Assembly (NCBI GenBank): GCA_030447925.1
Contig: JAUJNX010000003.1
Location: forward strand, 1 to 64,000
Origin: Egibacteraceae bacterium
GTDB taxonomy: Bacteria; Actinomycetota; Nitriliruptoria; Euzebyales; Egibacteraceae
Reading direction: 5' to 3'
Length of the DNA stretch: 64,000 nt
The translations under genes were made by a program, and so were the position numbers. Positions 9,046-20,226 of this stretch are shown piece by piece (position 1 is the first letter of the stretch; each line of letters begins with the position of its first letter). The notes under the pieces were generated by a model, which saw only the letters and a list, made by a program, of their open reading frames with translations, ran no database searches and had not been told where the DNA came from.

Positions 9046-9999
9046 ATGATGGTACTTGACCGGCACCCACTTCTTATCGTCGGGCACGGCACACGAAGCG
9101 CCGCGGGCGTCGCACAGTTCCGTGCGCTTACGGAGCGAGTACGCGCCCGATCTCGGGGGGCTGTCCCGATGGTCGAGGGAGGATTGATCGAGCTAGCCCG
9201 ACCTACCGTCGCAGAGGCTACAACTCGCCTCGTGGGGGATCGAGGCGAAAGAGATCCCGCGCCTCACGTGGTAGTTATTCCCCTCGTGTTGATCGCAGCC
9301 GGACATAGCAAAGGTGATATACCGGCATCGATGGCACGCGAGCAAGTGCGTCATCCAGGGCTGACATACTCGTACGGGCGGCCCCTGGGCCCGCACCCGA
9401 TGCTCCTGAGCATCCTGGAGGGCAGGATCGCAGCCTCGTCGAAGGGTTGCGATTTGAGCGACACCCACATAGTCCTTGTCGGCCGCGGTTCCACAGACCC
9501 TGACGCCAACGCTGAACTCACCAAGGTGGCCCGCTTGCTGTGGGAGGGTCGTGGTTATGCGGGAGTGGAACCCTGCTTCATCTCGCTGGCGGAGCCGTCA
9601 GTGCCGTCAGCCCTGAACCGGGTCCGCCTACTCGGCGCCAGGAGAGTGGTGGTGGCGCCATACTTCCTGTTCTCCGGCGTGCTCCCGGACAGGATCGCGG
9701 CGCAGAGTCACGGCTTCGCTGCGCAGCATCCTCACATCGATGTGCGGGTGGCCGGCCTCATCGGTGACTGTGATGGGCTAGCCGACCTAGTGATCGAACG
9801 CTACTGGGAAGCGACCCGTGGTGACATCCGCATGAACTGCGACACGTGCGCCTATCGTACCGCCCTTCCTGGTTTCGCGGACAAAGTGGGGCGCCCCCAG
9901 ACACCCCACGACCATCCACACGACCCCGCGCACACCCACACGCATAATCACGCTGACGACTGGTCCCCTGCTCACGGGCGGGATCAGTCCTTGAAGTGA
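9046..9999 (+). CDS. cbiX: CbiX-type sirohydrochlorin chelatase
   Basis: A 317-residue two-repeat chelatase. LLIVGHGTRSAAGVAQF carries the metal-binding His of the first half, VVIPLVLIAAGHSKGDIP a second His, and VVVAPYFLFSGVLPDRI belongs to the second half. It inserts Co2+ or Fe2+ into sirohydrochlorin, so the product could feed B12 or siroheme. The C terminus has CDTCAYR, then a tail with about ten His among Asp/Pro/Thr, suited to metal storage or delivery. Start is ATG 9046, followed at once by a second ATG. The gene converges on cobF 52 bases away. The window also has CobN, the late cobalt chelatase, so iron is a real alternative here. Confidence 0.9.
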   Translation: MMVLDRHPLLIVGHGTRSAAGVAQFRALTERVRARSRGAVPMVEGGLIELARPTVAEATTRLVGDRGERDPAPHVVVIPLVLIAAGHSKGDIPASMAREQVRHPGLTYSYGRPLGPHPMLLSILEGRIAASSKGCDLSDTHIVLVGRGSTDPDANAELTKVARLLWEGRGYAGVEPCFISLAEPSVPSALNRVRLLGARRVVVAPYFLFSGVLPDRIAAQSHGFAAQHPHIDVRVAGLIGDCDGLADLVIERYWEATRGDIRMNCDTCAYRTALPGFADKVGRPQTPHDHPHDPAHTHTHNHADDWSPAHGRDQSLK

Positions 10000-10051
10000 T
10001 GAACCTGCTCACCGCGCTGGAATGAAGCGCAGGCGCAGGTAGCAGCACGCG

Positions 10052-10804
10052 TCAGCGGCGCAGCAGGTAGAGGTCCATAATCCACCCTTTCTGGTCTCGC
10101 GCCTCCTCTCTCGCATCCACGATCTGTTGTGCGACGTCTCCGACTCGTCCTTTGATGAGTATCTCGTCAGGCGTGCCGACATACGCGCCCCAGAAAATCT
10201 CCGCCGCGGGATCCACCTGCGTGAAGGCGGAACTCGAGTCAAGCATGACCACCACGTCGTCGACCTTCTCCGGAAAGCCATCCGCCAGTAGCCGCCGTCC
10301 AGTGGTTACCTGCACTGGCTGACCAACGCGATTCACGGTGGTGCGGAAAGCTGCAGTGAGAGCGGCGACACTGCTCACACCGGGCACCACCTCAAACCGG
10401 AAGGGCACGTTGCCCCGCCTGTTGACCTCCTCAAGCACTGACGTGGTGTTGTCATAGAGAGTGGGGTCGCCCCACGCGAGGATCCCGGCGCACTGATCGT
10501 GCGCCACTTCGGCAACCAACAGCTCTTCGTACAGGTCGGCCCGCTGCGCGTGCCAAGCGCGGATGGTTGCCTCGTAGTCCGACGGTCGTCGGTCCCGCGA
10601 TACCTCCTGGCGCTCCACGACGCGATACTCGCGGTGCCCGGCATAACGACGGATGATCTCTCGGCGCGCTTGAGCCAGGTCGCGCGTCTGCTCCCCTTTA
10701 TCGATGAACAGGAAGACGTCCACCTCACTGATGCGCCTGACAGCCTCCACGGTTATGTGCTCAGGATTGCCCGCTCCGATGCCGACGACGTACACCATGC
10801 GCAT
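10052..10804 (-). CDS. cobF: precorrin-6A synthase (deacetylating)
   Basis: A 250-residue tetrapyrrole methylase with the CobF-specific N terminus VYVVGIGAGNPEHITVEAV and VDVFLFIDKGEQTRDLAQAR, plus WGDPTLYDNTTSVLE, EVVPGVSSVAALTAAF and VNRVGQP. CobF methylates C1 and releases the C20-derived acetyl group, a step found only in the aerobic route. Together with CobK and CobM it shows the pathway type. ATG at 10804 or the next at 10798 may be used. It lies alone on the minus strand, convergent with cbiX. Confidence 0.95.
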   Translation of the reverse strand: MRMVYVVGIGAGNPEHITVEAVRRISEVDVFLFIDKGEQTRDLAQARREIIRRYAGHREYRVVERQEVSRDRRPSDYEATIRAWHAQRADLYEELLVAEVAHDQCAGILAWGDPTLYDNTTSVLEEVNRRGNVPFRFEVVPGVSSVAALTAAFRTTVNRVGQPVQVTTGRRLLADGFPEKVDDVVVMLDSSSAFTQVDPAAEIFWGAYVGTPDEILIKGRVGDVAQQIVDAREEARDQKGWIMDLYLLRR

Positions 10805-11066
10805 GATCCATCCTTCCGGAGCTGCTCACCACACCCGGCCCGCAGTCGATACTAGCGATATCTACTCAAACCGCATCTCGATTGACAAGAGGTCGGCGCT
10901 GTGGGGACCCCCGCGCTCGTGGCTGGGGCGGAGCAGCTAGAAATGCTGACCTGTGTGGCGGGCGCCAGTCCGCCCGCGGGTAGGGCGACTGGTCCATGGC
11001 AACCCCGTTCGCGGACGTCCACTGCTGTCCGAAGTGTTGGGCCATTCCTACCCCAAACCGCTCCAC

Positions 11067-11085
11067 CTGGGTCGCCTACAGGTCG
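11067..11085. repeat. 19-bp sequence shared with 61757-61775
   Basis: CTGGGTCGCCTACAGGTCG is identical here and at 61757-61775. Here it sits exactly where base composition changes and where a gene that begins at 11155 is cut off. At the other site it covers the end of a GNAT gene. The copies are direct. Confidence 0.6.
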
Positions 11086-11155
11086 GCCCCTCACCGACCG
11101 GCTCGGCCGCCCCGTCGGGCACCAGCAGCACGCGCCGCCCGGCGCCGCCGGTCAC
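11081..11155 (-). pseudogene. 5' fragment of a phosphoglycerate-mutase-like gene
   Basis: A GTG at 11155 overlaps the cobO stop (GTGA) and opens [21 protein letters not shown], which resembles the start of cofactor-independent phosphoglycerate mutases of the archaeal (ApgM) type. After about 25 residues the frame meets TAG at the point where base composition changes, so only the first few per cent of the gene remain. The assignment rests on one short motif. Confidence 0.4.
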
Positions 11156-11727
11156 CACTCGATGGCCTTCTGGCCGCGGCGGCCGTCGTCGAAGGGGTGC
11201 TTGACCTTGGTGACCTCGCTGACGAGGTCGGCGGCCTCGACCAGCTCGGCGGGGGGCGTCGCGGCCGGTCACCACGACGTGCTGGAAGCCAGGGCGCTCC
11301 TGGAGCACCGCGACGACCTCGGCGGTGTCGACCCAGCCGAAGGCCATCGGGTAGGTGAACTCGTCGAGGACCAGCAGCCGGTAGGTCTCGTCGGCGAGCC
11401 GGCGCTTGACCTCCTCCCAGCCCTCGCGGGCGAGGTCGGCGGACTCGGCGAGGTCGCGCGAGGTCCACGTCCAGCCGTCGCTCATCTTGAACCAGTCGAT
11501 GCGCCCGCCCGTCCCGGCGGCGGTCAGCGCCGCTGCGGCGGCCTCCTCGCCCACCTTCCGCTTGCCGGACTTCACGAACTGGTAGACGCCGATCGGCCAC
11601 CCTGCGTCCAGCCGCGCAGGAGCAGCCCGAACGCGGCCGTCGACTTGCCCTTGCCACGGCCGGTGTTGACCACGAGCAACGGGTGCTCGCGGGCGGCGCG
11701 GCGGGGACGCTGCTCGGCGGTGGTCAT
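11152..11727 (-). CDS. cobO: CobO-type cob(I)yrinic acid a,c-diamide adenosyltransferase, copy 2, frameshifted
   Basis: ATG 11727 overlaps the chlID stop. The N-terminal frame reads [20 protein letters not shown] (P-loop), then shifts at GWTQGG. The middle frame reads [13 protein letters not shown], the [13 protein letters not shown] segment and VVVTGRDAP, then shifts again in a C6 run to reach [20 protein letters not shown] and the end. Two compensating one-base shifts at G and C runs suggest sequencing error rather than decay. Corrected, the protein is about 191 residues. CobO/BtuR adenosylates cob(I)yrinate diamide using ATP. It is the last complete gene of the riboswitch-led operon. Confidence 0.88.
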
Positions 11728-13888
11728 GCGGCCCTCGCGGTCGTGACGGTGCGGACGACGCCGGCCAGGGCGCCGGCCTGGAGCTGCTCCAGGCGCAGGC
11801 ACGGCGCGGCCAGCCCGGCGGCGACCCCGCCGGCCAGCCCCAGGCGCACGTGCCCCTCCTCGGTGTCGACGACGACCGCGGCGATCCCGCGGGCGGCCAG
11901 CGCCGCGGCCTCGGGCAGAGGGTCGGGTCCGGTCGTCACCCGGCCGTCGGTGAGCAGGACCAGCAGCGGGCGCCGCGACGGGTCGCGCACCGCCTCTGCG
12001 TCCAGGAGGGCGCCGGCGCGGCGCAGCCCGGCCGCGAGCGGGGTCCGCCCGCCGGTCGGCAGGTCTGCGAGGCGGCGCGCGGCCAGGTCGACCGAGGAGG
12101 TCGGCGGCAGGGTCACGGCGGCGTCCTGCCCGCGGAAGGTGACCAGGCCGACGCGGTCGCGGCGGCGGTAGGCGTCCAGGAGCAGGCTCTGGACCGCGCC
12201 CTTCACCGCGGTCATGCGCCGGCGGGCGGCCATCGATCCGCTCGCGTCGACGACGAACAGGACGAGGTTGGCGACGCGGCCCTCGCGGACCTTGACGCGT
12301 AGGTCGCCGGCGCGCAGGACCAGACCGGGGCCGCTGCGGCCGCGCTCGGCCTGGCGCGGGGCCGCGGCGCGCAGGGTCGCGCCGACCGCGAGGTCCCCCG
12401 CCCGCCCCTCCGGCGCCCGGGCCCCCACGTGCCGCCCCCGCGGCGTCCGCGCGGGGCTCCGCCGCCCGCTCGGCCCCTCCCGCCCCGCCGCCACCTGCAG
12501 CAGCAGCGGATCGAAGGCCATGCCCACCGGCAGCACCGCCCCGCCACCGTCGCCGGGGTCGCCGGCCAGGAAGCGATCACCCGCGCCGTCCCGGTTGCCC
12601 GCCCCCGGCCCGTCGCTGCGGCGCCCCGACCGGTCGCGCTCCCCGGCGCGCCGGTCGCGCTCGCCCGCTCGCCCGTCGCGATCGCGGTCGCCTGGCCGTC
12701 CGTCGCGATCGCCCGGGCGGCGGCCGGCGGCGTCGCCGTCCTGGTGGTGGGCGCGGGCCGCCTGGTCGGCGCGGTCGTCGCCCACTGGGGTGTCGGCGGG
12801 GGCGGGCTCGCCGGCGCCGTCGGCGCCGTGGCCGTCGCCGGGCGCGCCGTCAGGGCCGTCGCCGTTGGGGCCCGGGTCGTCGGTGGCGTCGGCGAGGGCC
12901 TCATCGAGGCGGTCCTCGTCCAGGCCGGGGTGTCGAAGGGCTGACGGCGACGGCGGTGCGGCAGGGCGAGCAGGGCGGCGGCGCGGACGTCGGCGACTGT
13001 CACCGCGATGCGGCCCGACCAGGCCGCCAGGGCGGTCGCGGCCTTGGCGGTCACCAGGTCCGCGCGCAGCCCGTCGACCTCGAAGGCGGTGCAGGCGGCG
13101 ACGACCGCCCGCAGCGCGGCCTCCCCGAGCACGACGCGGGGCAGCAGGGCCCGCGCGGCGCGGATGCGCTCGGCCACCGCGTCGTCGGCCGCGCCCCAGC
13201 GCGCCGCGAAGCCCTCGGGGTCGGCCTCGTAGGCCAGGCGCCGGCGCACGACCTCCGCGCGCTCGCCCACGTCGCGCGGCGCGCGCGCCTCGACGCTCAA
13301 CCCGAAGCGGTCGAGCAGCTGGGGCCGCAGCTCCCCCTCCTCGGGGTTCATGGTGCCGACCAGCTGGAAGCGCGCAGCGTGGCGGACCGAGACGCCCTCC
13401 CGCTCGACGTGGTTGACACCCATCGCCGCGGCGTCGAGCAGCAGGTCGACGAGATGGTCGCCGAGCAGGTTGACCTCGTCGATCGACAGCACCCCGCGGT
13501 GCGCCCGGGCCAGGAGCCCCGGCTCGAAGGCCCGGCGCCCCTCCACGAGCGCGCGCTCGAGGTCAAGCGACCCGGCGAGGCGGTCCTCGCTGGCCCCGAC
13601 GGGCAGCTCGACCAGGCGGGCCGGCCGCAGCTCGAGCTCGACCTGAGCGTGCGGCCCCGCCGGGCAGGTGGGGTCGGGCGCCGCCGGGTCGCAGGTGAAC
13701 GGGCAGCCCGCGACCACGGCGACCGGCGGCAGCAGCGCCGCCAGCCCGCGCACGGCGGTCGACTTCGCCGTCCCCTTCTCGCCACGCACGAGCACCCCGC
13801 CGACCGCCGGCGACACGGCGTTCAGCAGGAGCGCGAGCTGGAGGTCGTCGGCCCCGACCAGCGCGGAGAACGGGTAGGGGGCGATCAC
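11724..13888 (-). CDS. chlID: ChlI-ChlD fused magnesium/cobalt chelatase ATPase, frameshifted in the linker
   Basis: GTG 13888 overlaps the cobN stop. The first half is a ChlI/BchI AAA+ ATPase: [20 protein letters not shown] (Walker A), a Cys-containing insert, [19 protein letters not shown] (Walker B) and [20 protein letters not shown] (sensor). After [10 protein letters not shown] one C is missing. The other frame continues through an Asp/Gly/Arg-rich linker into a von Willebrand A domain with the MIDAS motif [13 protein letters not shown] and [11 protein letters not shown]. Such fused proteins pair with CobN to insert cobalt into hydrogenobyrinate diamide at the cost of ATP. The shift lies in a C run, so it is probably a sequence error. 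Confidence 0.88.
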
Positions 13889-16800
13889 GTGCGCTCCTCC
13901 AGGTCGCCCTCGGTGGCGAGGTAGGCGTCGCGCAGGTCGTCGAGGACGTCGGGGTCGGGGTCGGCCCACAGCTGGCGGTCCGCGGCCTCGAGCAGGCGCT
14001 CGGTGATGGCGCGCAGCGCCCAGGGGTTCGAGCGCTCGAGGAACGCGCGCGTCTCGGCGTCGAAGACGTAGCGCTCGGCCAGCCTGCGGTACATCCAGTC
14101 CTCGACCACACTGGCGGTCGCGTCGTAGCCGAACAGGTAGTCCACGGTCGCGGACAGCTCGAATGCGCCCTTGTAGCCGTGCCGGCGCATGGCCCCGATC
14201 CACTTCGGGTTCGCGACCCGAGCGCGGAAGACGCGGGCGGTCTCCTCGCGCAGGTCGCGGGTGCGGATGCGCGCCGGGTCGGCGCTGTCGCCGATGTAGG
14301 CCTTGGGGGCCGAGCCGGTAAGGTGGCGGACCGTCGCCACCATGCCGCCGTGGTACTGGAAGTAGTCGTCGCTGTCGACGAGGTCGTGCTCGCGGGTGTC
14401 GGCGTTCTTGACCGCGACCTCCATGCGCCGGAACGCGCGTTCCATAGCCGGGCGGGCCTCGGCGCCGTCCAGCCCGCGCCCGTAGGCGTAGCCGCCCCAG
14501 ACCGAGTAGACCTCGGCGAGGTCGGCGTCGTCGGACCAGGTGCGCGCGTCGAGGAGCGGGAGCAGGCCCGCGCCGTACGCGCCCGGCTTGGAGCCGAACA
14601 CGCGCGCGGTGGCCTCGCGCCGGGGGACGCCGGCGGCGAGGTCGGCGCGCACGGCCTCGGCGACGGGGTTGCCGGGTTCGTCGGCGTCGGCGACCAGGGC
14701 GACCGCGTCGTCGAGGAGTTGCACGAGGTGCGGGAAGGCGTCGCGGAAGAACCCGCTGATACGCACGGTGACGTCGACCCGGGGGCGGCCCAGCTCCTGG
14801 GCGGGGACGAGCTCGAGGCCGGTCACCCGGCGGGTCTCGGGGTCCCAGACCGGCCGCACGCCGAGCAGGGCCAGGGCTTCGGCGACGTCGTCGCCGTGGG
14901 TGCGCATCGCGGCCGTGCCCCACACCACGATGCCGATCGAGGTGGGCGGGCGGCCCTCCTCGCGGACGTGGCGGGCGACGAGGTCGTCGGCGAGGCGCTG
15001 GCCGACCTGCCAGGACAGCTCGCTGGGCAGGGCGCGCGGGTCTACCGAGTAGAAGTTGCGCCCGGTCGGCAGGACGTCGACCCGGCCGCGCGTCGGCGAT
15101 CCGCTCGGTCCGGCGGGCACGTAGCGCCCGGCCAGCCCGTCCAGCAGCCGGTCGATCTCGGCCGCGGTCCCGTCCAGCCGCGGGACGACCTCCTCCGCGG
15201 CGAACCGCAGCACGCCTACCACCTCCCCGGACCAGCCGCCGGCCGGCGCGACCGGCGCGGCACCCGCCTCGGCGCCGGTGAGCGGCGGGGGTAGGAGGGT
15301 CACCGCGATCGAGTCGGCGGCGCCGGGGTCCCAGGCCTTGGCGTCGAGGGCCTCGACGAGGGCGCGGGCGGCGTCCTCGAGGCGGTCGAGGGCGTCGGAG
15401 GCGGTGTGGGCCGGGCCGGCGAAGGCGCGGGCTAGGACGCCGGCGCCAGGGCGCTCGGTCGCGGTCAGGACCCGGCCGGCCTCGGCGGCAAGGGCGTCGG
15501 CGTCGAGCCCGTAGACCGCGCCGATCGCCTGGCGCAGGCCCGGCAGCCCCGCCTGGGGCAGGCGCAGGATCGCCAGCACCAGCCCGAGCCGCTCCTCCCC
15601 CGCCGGCACCTGTCCCAGCACGTGCAGCCCGCCACGGATCTGGGCGTCTTTGATCTCGCACAGGTAAGAGTCGACGTGCACGACGAGGTCGTCGAAATCA
15701 GCTGGCGGGTCGACAGCGGCCGGATCGTCGCCGTCGGCGAGGCGCAGGTCGCGGGTGAGCTCCGCGCTGCGCAGCAGGTGCCACAGCTCCCCGCGCAGGG
15801 CCGGCGCCTTGGCCGGGTCCAGCGTCAACACCTGGTAGTACTCATCGAGCAGCTGCTCCAGGCGCGCGAGCTCGTCGTAGGTCTCCGCCCGCGTCATCGG
15901 CGGGACGAGGTGGTCGACGACGATGGCGTGCGCCCGGCGCTTGGCCTGCGTGCCCTCGCCCGGGTCGTTCACCACGAAGGGGTAGAGGAACGGCTGGTCG
16001 CCGAGCAGCGCGTCCGGCGCGCACGACGCCGACAGCCCCAGGCCCTTGCCCGGCATCCACTCGAGGGTCCCGTGCTTGCCGAGGTGCACGACCGCGTCGG
16101 CCCCCCACCCCCGGTCGAGCCAGCGGTAGAACCCCAGATAGTGGTGGGTCGGGGGCAGTTCGGGGTCGTGGTAGATCGCGACGGGGTTCTCGCCGAACCC
16201 GCGCGGCGGCTGGATCGCCAGCAGCACGTTGCCGAAGCGCAGCCCCGCGAAGCACAGGTCGCCGTCGTGGCGGTACAGCTCGCCGGGGGGCGGGCCCCAG
16301 CGCTGCTCGACCGACGCGCGCAGGTCGGCCGGCAGCTCGGCGAACCAGGCGCGGTAGGCGGCGGCGGGCAGGCGGAACGGGTCCGTGTCGAGCTGCTCCT
16401 CGGTGAGGAACTCCGCGTCGAACCCGCCCGCGTCGATGAGCGCGTGGACCAGCGCGTCGCCGTCCAGGCCGGCCGTCGCCCAGTCGCCGGTGTCGTAGCC
16501 CGCCGCGGTCAGCGCGTCGAGCAGCCGGACCGCCGACACCGGCGTGTCGAGCCCGACCGCGTTGCCGACCCGGCTGTGCTTCGTGGGGTAGTTCGACAGC
16601 ACCAGCGCGACGCGCTTGTCGGCGTTGCCCGCCCGGCGCAGGCGGGCCAGGCGCACGGCCGTGCCCGCCACGCGCGCGGCGCGCTCCTGGTCGGCGGCGT
16701 AGCGCACGACGCCGTCCTCGCCGCGCTCTTTGAACGAGAACGGGACGCCGACCACCCGCCCGTCGAACTCGGGCAGCGCGACCTGCCAGGCGGTGTCCAG

Positions 16801-17649
16801 CGGTGACAGCCCCTGGTCGCTGCCGCGCCACGCTTCGCGCGTCGAGGTCGCCGTGACGGCCTGGAGCACCGGCACCCCCAGGCGGGCGAGCGCCGGCGCG
16901 CTCCAGCCAGGGTCGACCCCGCCCCCGGCCGGGTCGCTCGCGCCCATGGCCAGCACGGTGGTGACCAGCACGTCGACCCGGCCGGCCAGCAGGTCGTCGA
17001 GGGCCGGCACGGCGCCGTCCCCCTCCGGGCGCAGCGAGTAGGTGAAGACGGGCAGCGCGTCGGCGCCCGCGGCCTCGACCGCGCGCACGAGCGCGGCGAT
17101 CGAGTCGGTGTTCCCGCTCTGCCAGTGGGTCCGGTAGAAGACGATCCCGACGGTGGGGCGGTCCGGGTCGCGGCGGGCGAGCAGCTCGGTCTCGCCGAGG
17201 TCGGGGTGCCACCAGCCCTGGCGCGGGAGCGGCGCGGGCGGGTCAAAGCCGAAGCCGGTGCGCAGGAGCGTGTCGGCGAGGAAACGCAGAAGGTTCGCCG
17301 TGTTGGCGACCCCGCCCTCGACGAGGTAGGCGAAGGCCTCGGCGACGACGCCGCCCGGCGCCGTCGAGGCGGCGGTCAGCTCCGCGTCGGGGGTCGCCTC
17401 GCCACCGAGGGCGACGAGCGGCACGCCGGCGGCGTGGCAGCGCGCCGCGAGCGCGTCGAACCCGTCCCACGCCCGCCGACCGCCGAGCAGCCGGACGACG
17501 ACGACCTGCGCGGCCTCGACGTCCTGCGCGGTGGGGGGCGCCACGACCGGGTTGCGCGCGACCACGCCGGGATGGCCTACGGGCAGCACCCGCGCCGCCG
17601 CGCTGGCCGCCAGCACCTCGGTGTCGCCGCTGGTGAGGAACAGGATCAC
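13885..17649 (-). CDS. cobN: cobaltochelatase large subunit
   Basis: A complete 1254-residue CobN, the large porphyrin-binding subunit of the oxygen-tolerant late cobalt chelatase. Recognisable blocks include [60 protein letters not shown], the hallmark [15 protein letters not shown] near residue 520, and [20 protein letters not shown] near the C terminus. ATG 17649 overlaps the cobQ stop and its own stop overlaps chlID, which encodes the partner ATPase. The reading frame is intact despite the errors around it. Confidence 0.97.
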   Translation of the reverse strand: MILFLTSGDTEVLAASAAARVLPVGHPGVVARNPVVAPPTAQDVEAAQVVVVRLLGGRRAWDGFDALAARCHAAGVPLVALGGEATPDAELTAASTAPGGVVAEAFAYLVEGGVANTANLLRFLADTLLRTGFGFDPPAPLPRQGWWHPDLGETELLARRDPDRPTVGIVFYRTHWQSGNTDSIAALVRAVEAAGADALPVFTYSLRPEGDGAVPALDDLLAGRVDVLVTTVLAMGASDPAGGGVDPGWSAPALARLGVPVLQAVTATSTREAWRGSDQGLSPLDTAWQVALPEFDGRVVGVPFSFKERGEDGVVRYAADQERAARVAGTAVRLARLRRAGNADKRVALVLSNYPTKHSRVGNAVGLDTPVSAVRLLDALTAAGYDTGDWATAGLDGDALVHALIDAGGFDAEFLTEEQLDTDPFRLPAAAYRAWFAELPADLRASVEQRWGPPPGELYRHDGDLCFAGLRFGNVLLAIQPPRGFGENPVAIYHDPELPPTHHYLGFYRWLDRGWGADAVVHLGKHGTLEWMPGKGLGLSASCAPDALLGDQPFLYPFVVNDPGEGTQAKRRAHAIVVDHLVPPMTRAETYDELARLEQLLDEYYQVLTLDPAKAPALRGELWHLLRSAELTRDLRLADGDDPAAVDPPADFDDLVVHVDSYLCEIKDAQIRGGLHVLGQVPAGEERLGLVLAILRLPQAGLPGLRQAIGAVYGLDADALAAEAGRVLTATERPGAGVLARAFAGPAHTASDALDRLEDAARALVEALDAKAWDPGAADSIAVTLLPPPLTGAEAGAAPVAPAGGWSGEVVGVLRFAAEEVVPRLDGTAAEIDRLLDGLAGRYVPAGPSGSPTRGRVDVLPTGRNFYSVDPRALPSELSWQVGQRLADDLVARHVREEGRPPTSIGIVVWGTAAMRTHGDDVAEALALLGVRPVWDPETRRVTGLELVPAQELGRPRVDVTVRISGFFRDAFPHLVQLLDDAVALVADADEPGNPVAEAVRADLAAGVPRREATARVFGSKPGAYGAGLLPLLDARTWSDDADLAEVYSVWGGYAYGRGLDGAEARPAMERAFRRMEVAVKNADTREHDLVDSDDYFQYHGGMVATVRHLTGSAPKAYIGDSADPARIRTRDLREETARVFRARVANPKWIGAMRRHGYKGAFELSATVDYLFGYDATASVVEDWMYRRLAERYVFDAETRAFLERSNPWALRAITERLLEAADRQLWADPDPDVLDDLRDAYLATEGDLEERT

Positions 17650-19297
17650 GGGGCGACCTCCCGGGCGGCGCGGCTGGTGCCCCCGACGGGTGGCGCGACG
17701 CCGGCGGCGGCAGGGCCGGCCGGGGGCGGGGGCCCGACGGTGACGTCGATGAGGCGCGCCGGCGGCGCGGTGCCGTGGTCGGCGCGGCCCAGGGTGAGCG
17801 ACACCGGCGGCAGGGACGGCGCGCCGACCTCGATGAGGCGGGCGAGGGCGGCCGTGTCGAGGTGGTCGGCCACGAGGTCGCCGAGGCGGTCGAGGCGGGC
17901 CTCGCGTACGGCGGCGAACGACACGCCCGCGGGCTCGAAGGACAAGCTACGGCGCCGGGCGACCCAGCGCAGCAGAGCGCCGCGGTAGCGGTCGTCCTCG
18001 AGCAGCCCGTGCCACGAGGTCCCCAGCACCGCGCCCGCCGCGCAGCCGTCCTCGCCGCCGTCGTCGCGCAGCAGCAGGGGCGCGCCGCCGAGGCGCACGG
18101 TGCGGCCGTGGTGGATCTCGTAGCCGGACGCCGGGACGCCGGGCGCGACGGCGGCGCCGCGGCCGCGCGGGCGGGTCAACACCTTGTCGGCCGCGAAGCG
18201 GGTGGTGACCGGCAGGAGGCCCAGCCCGTCGACCCGCCCGGCGCCGCTCTCGACCTCGTCCTCGATCGTGCGGCCCAGCAGCTGGTACCCGCCGCAGATC
18301 CCTAGGGTCGGTGCGCCCGCGGAAGCCCGCCGCGCCAGGGCGACGTCGATGCCCAGGGCGCGCAGGCGGGCGAGGTCGAGGACCGTCGCCTAGGTGCCGG
18401 CCACGACGGCGAGGTCGGAGCGCGCGACCACGACCGGCGAGCTGGTGCGCCGGACGGCGACGCCCGGCTCCGCAGCGAGCGCGTCGACGTCGGTGACGTT
18501 GGACAGGCGGCGCAGGTGCACGACCGCGACGGTCAGCCCGTCGCGCCCGGCCGGGCGCGTGACCCCCGGGGCCGCGAAGGGCGCGAGCGAGTCCTCCGCG
18601 TCGAGGCCGAGCCCTCGGCGAACGGCACGACGCCGAGGACCGGGCGGCCGGTCGCGGCCTCGACCGCTCCGAGCCCGGGCGCGAGCACCGCGCGCGACCC
18701 GCGGAACTTGTTGACCACGAAGCCGGCGATCAGCGCCTGGTCGGCGGGCTCGAGCAGCGCGAGCGTGCCGGCGAAGGCGGCCAGCACCCCGCCGCGGTCG
18801 ATGTCGCCGACGACCACGGTGGGCAGTCCGGCGGCGCGCGCCAGCCCCAGGTTCGCGATGTCGTCGCGGCGTAGGTTGACCTCCGCGGGCGAGCCCGCGC
18901 CCTCCCAGACCACGACGTCGAAGCGGGCGCGCAGGTCGGCCAGCGCCTCGAGCACAGGTGCGCGCAGGGCGGCCTTGCGGCGCTGGTAGCTGCGCGCGTC
19001 CTCCGTGCCGGCGGGCCGGCCGAGCAGGACCACCCGGCTGGTGTGGTGCCCGGAGGGCTTTAGCAGGACCGGGTTCATGGCGACCTCGGGCGGGATCCCG
19101 GCGGCGGCGGCCTGCATGGCCTGCGCGCGCCCGACCTCCGCGCCGCCGACCGTCACCGCGCTGTTCAGCGCCATGTTCTGCGCCTTGAACGGCGCGACCC
19201 GCACCCTCTGCCGCGCCAGCCAACGGCACAGCCCGGCCACCACCGTGCTCTTGCCCGCGTCCGAGGTCGTCCCCGCGACCAGCAGCGCCCCCCTCAC
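17646..19297 (-). pseudogene. cobQ: cobyric acid synthase, copy 2, with a frameshift and an in-frame TAG
   Basis: ATG 19297 opens [38 protein letters not shown] and [20 protein letters not shown], standard CobQ. Near 18610 (VVPFAEG) the frame shifts to [15 protein letters not shown]. At 18392-18390 the conserved Lys codon expected in GTKATV is TAG. Beyond it the same frame continues with LGICGGYQLLG (amidotransferase Cys) and GYEIHHGR to the end. Without the two lesions it would be a typical cobQ lacking the N-terminal extension of copy 1. Whether these are true mutations or base-calling errors cannot be settled here. Copy 1 is intact and could cover the step. Confidence 0.88.
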
Positions 19298-20226
19298 GGG
19301 CGCCTCCTAGCCACGAGCACGGCGAGGCCGAGGGCGGCGGCGGTAACCGCGCGGGACAGGCGGACCGCGCAGACGACGTGGCCAGGCACCGGTGGCGGGC
19401 CGTCGCCGAGGGGGCCGCGCACCTCGACGCGGTCGCCGTAGCGGTTCACGCCGCCGAGGCGGACCCCGAGGGCGCCGGCGAAGGCCGCCTCGCTGCGGCC
19501 CGCGTTCGGGCTCGGCGAGTTGGCGCCGTCGCGCACCGCCACCCGCGCCGGCGACCCGCCCGCCGCCGGCGCCAGCAGCGCCGCCAGCAGCGCGGCGAGG
19601 CCCGCGGGCAGCCGGGCGAGCAGGTCGTCGAGCCACGACGAGGCCTCCCCGAAGCGCAGGTGGCGGGGGCTGCGGTGGCCGACCATCGCGTCGAGGGTGT
19701 TCGCGCAGCGGTGCGCGACGACGCCCGCGGGCCCGGCCAGCGCGCCCCAGACCAGCGGGACGACGACCGAGTCGGCGCTGTTCTCCGCGACGCTCTCGAC
19801 CGCGGCGCGGCACAGCTCGGGGCCGTCGAGGCCGCTCGGGTCGCGCCCGACCAGGGCGGGGACGCGCCGGCCTGCGGTCGGGAGGTCGGCCGCGGCCACC
19901 GCCGCGCCGACCCCGAGCGCCTCGCGGCCCAGCAACCGCCCGCCCAGCGCCGCCCAGGTCACCGCGGCCAGCAGCGCCCCGCGCCCCGCCCCAGCCCGCC
20001 GGTCCAGCAGCCCCGCCAGCAACGTTGGCACGCCCACGAGCAGCGCGGTGTAGGCCGCCCCCACCCGCCGGTCGTCGCGCCAGAGCGCCCGCTCGACCCG
20101 GTCGGCGGCCGCCCCGAACAGCGCGAGGAGGTGCCCCCGCCGCGGGTCCGCGACCGCGACGTCGAGCAGCGCCGCCCCGACCAGCCCGCCCACGCCCCCG
20201 CCGCTGACCGCCGGCGCGGGGCTCAC
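19294..20226 (-). CDS. cobD: adenosylcobinamide-phosphate synthase, copy 2
   Basis: A 310-residue CobD/CbiB starting at GTG 20226, which overlaps the cobC stop. Diagnostic parts are [55 protein letters not shown] and [23 protein letters not shown], with four to five Ala/Leu-rich membrane helices. Same reaction as the cobD at 3.9-4.9 kb, but with the extreme G+C content and Ala/Arg richness of the riboswitch-led operon. The pair are clearly different lineages rather than a recent duplication. Its stop overlaps the cobQ start. Confidence 0.93.
   Translation of the reverse strand: MSPAPAVSGGGVGGLVGAALLDVAVADPRRGHLLALFGAAADRVERALWRDDRRVGAAYTALLVGVPTLLAGLLDRRAGAGRGALLAAVTWAALGGRLLGREALGVGAAVAAADLPTAGRRVPALVGRDPSGLDGPELCRAAVESVAENSADSVVVPLVWGALAGPAGVVAHRCANTLDAMVGHRSPRHLRFGEASSWLDDLLARLPAGLAALLAALLAPAAGGSPARVAVRDGANSPSPNAGRSEAAFAGALGVRLGGVNRYGDRVEVRGPLGDGPPPVPGHVVCAVRLSRAVTAAALGLAVLVARRRP

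Noticed and set aside
12212-15661. A very long (over 1100-codon) minus-strand frame across chlID and cobN
   Set aside because: Only its part from 12900 to 13888 is real (ChlI). The rest is an Arg/Pro-rich shadow of cobN and chlD in another frame.
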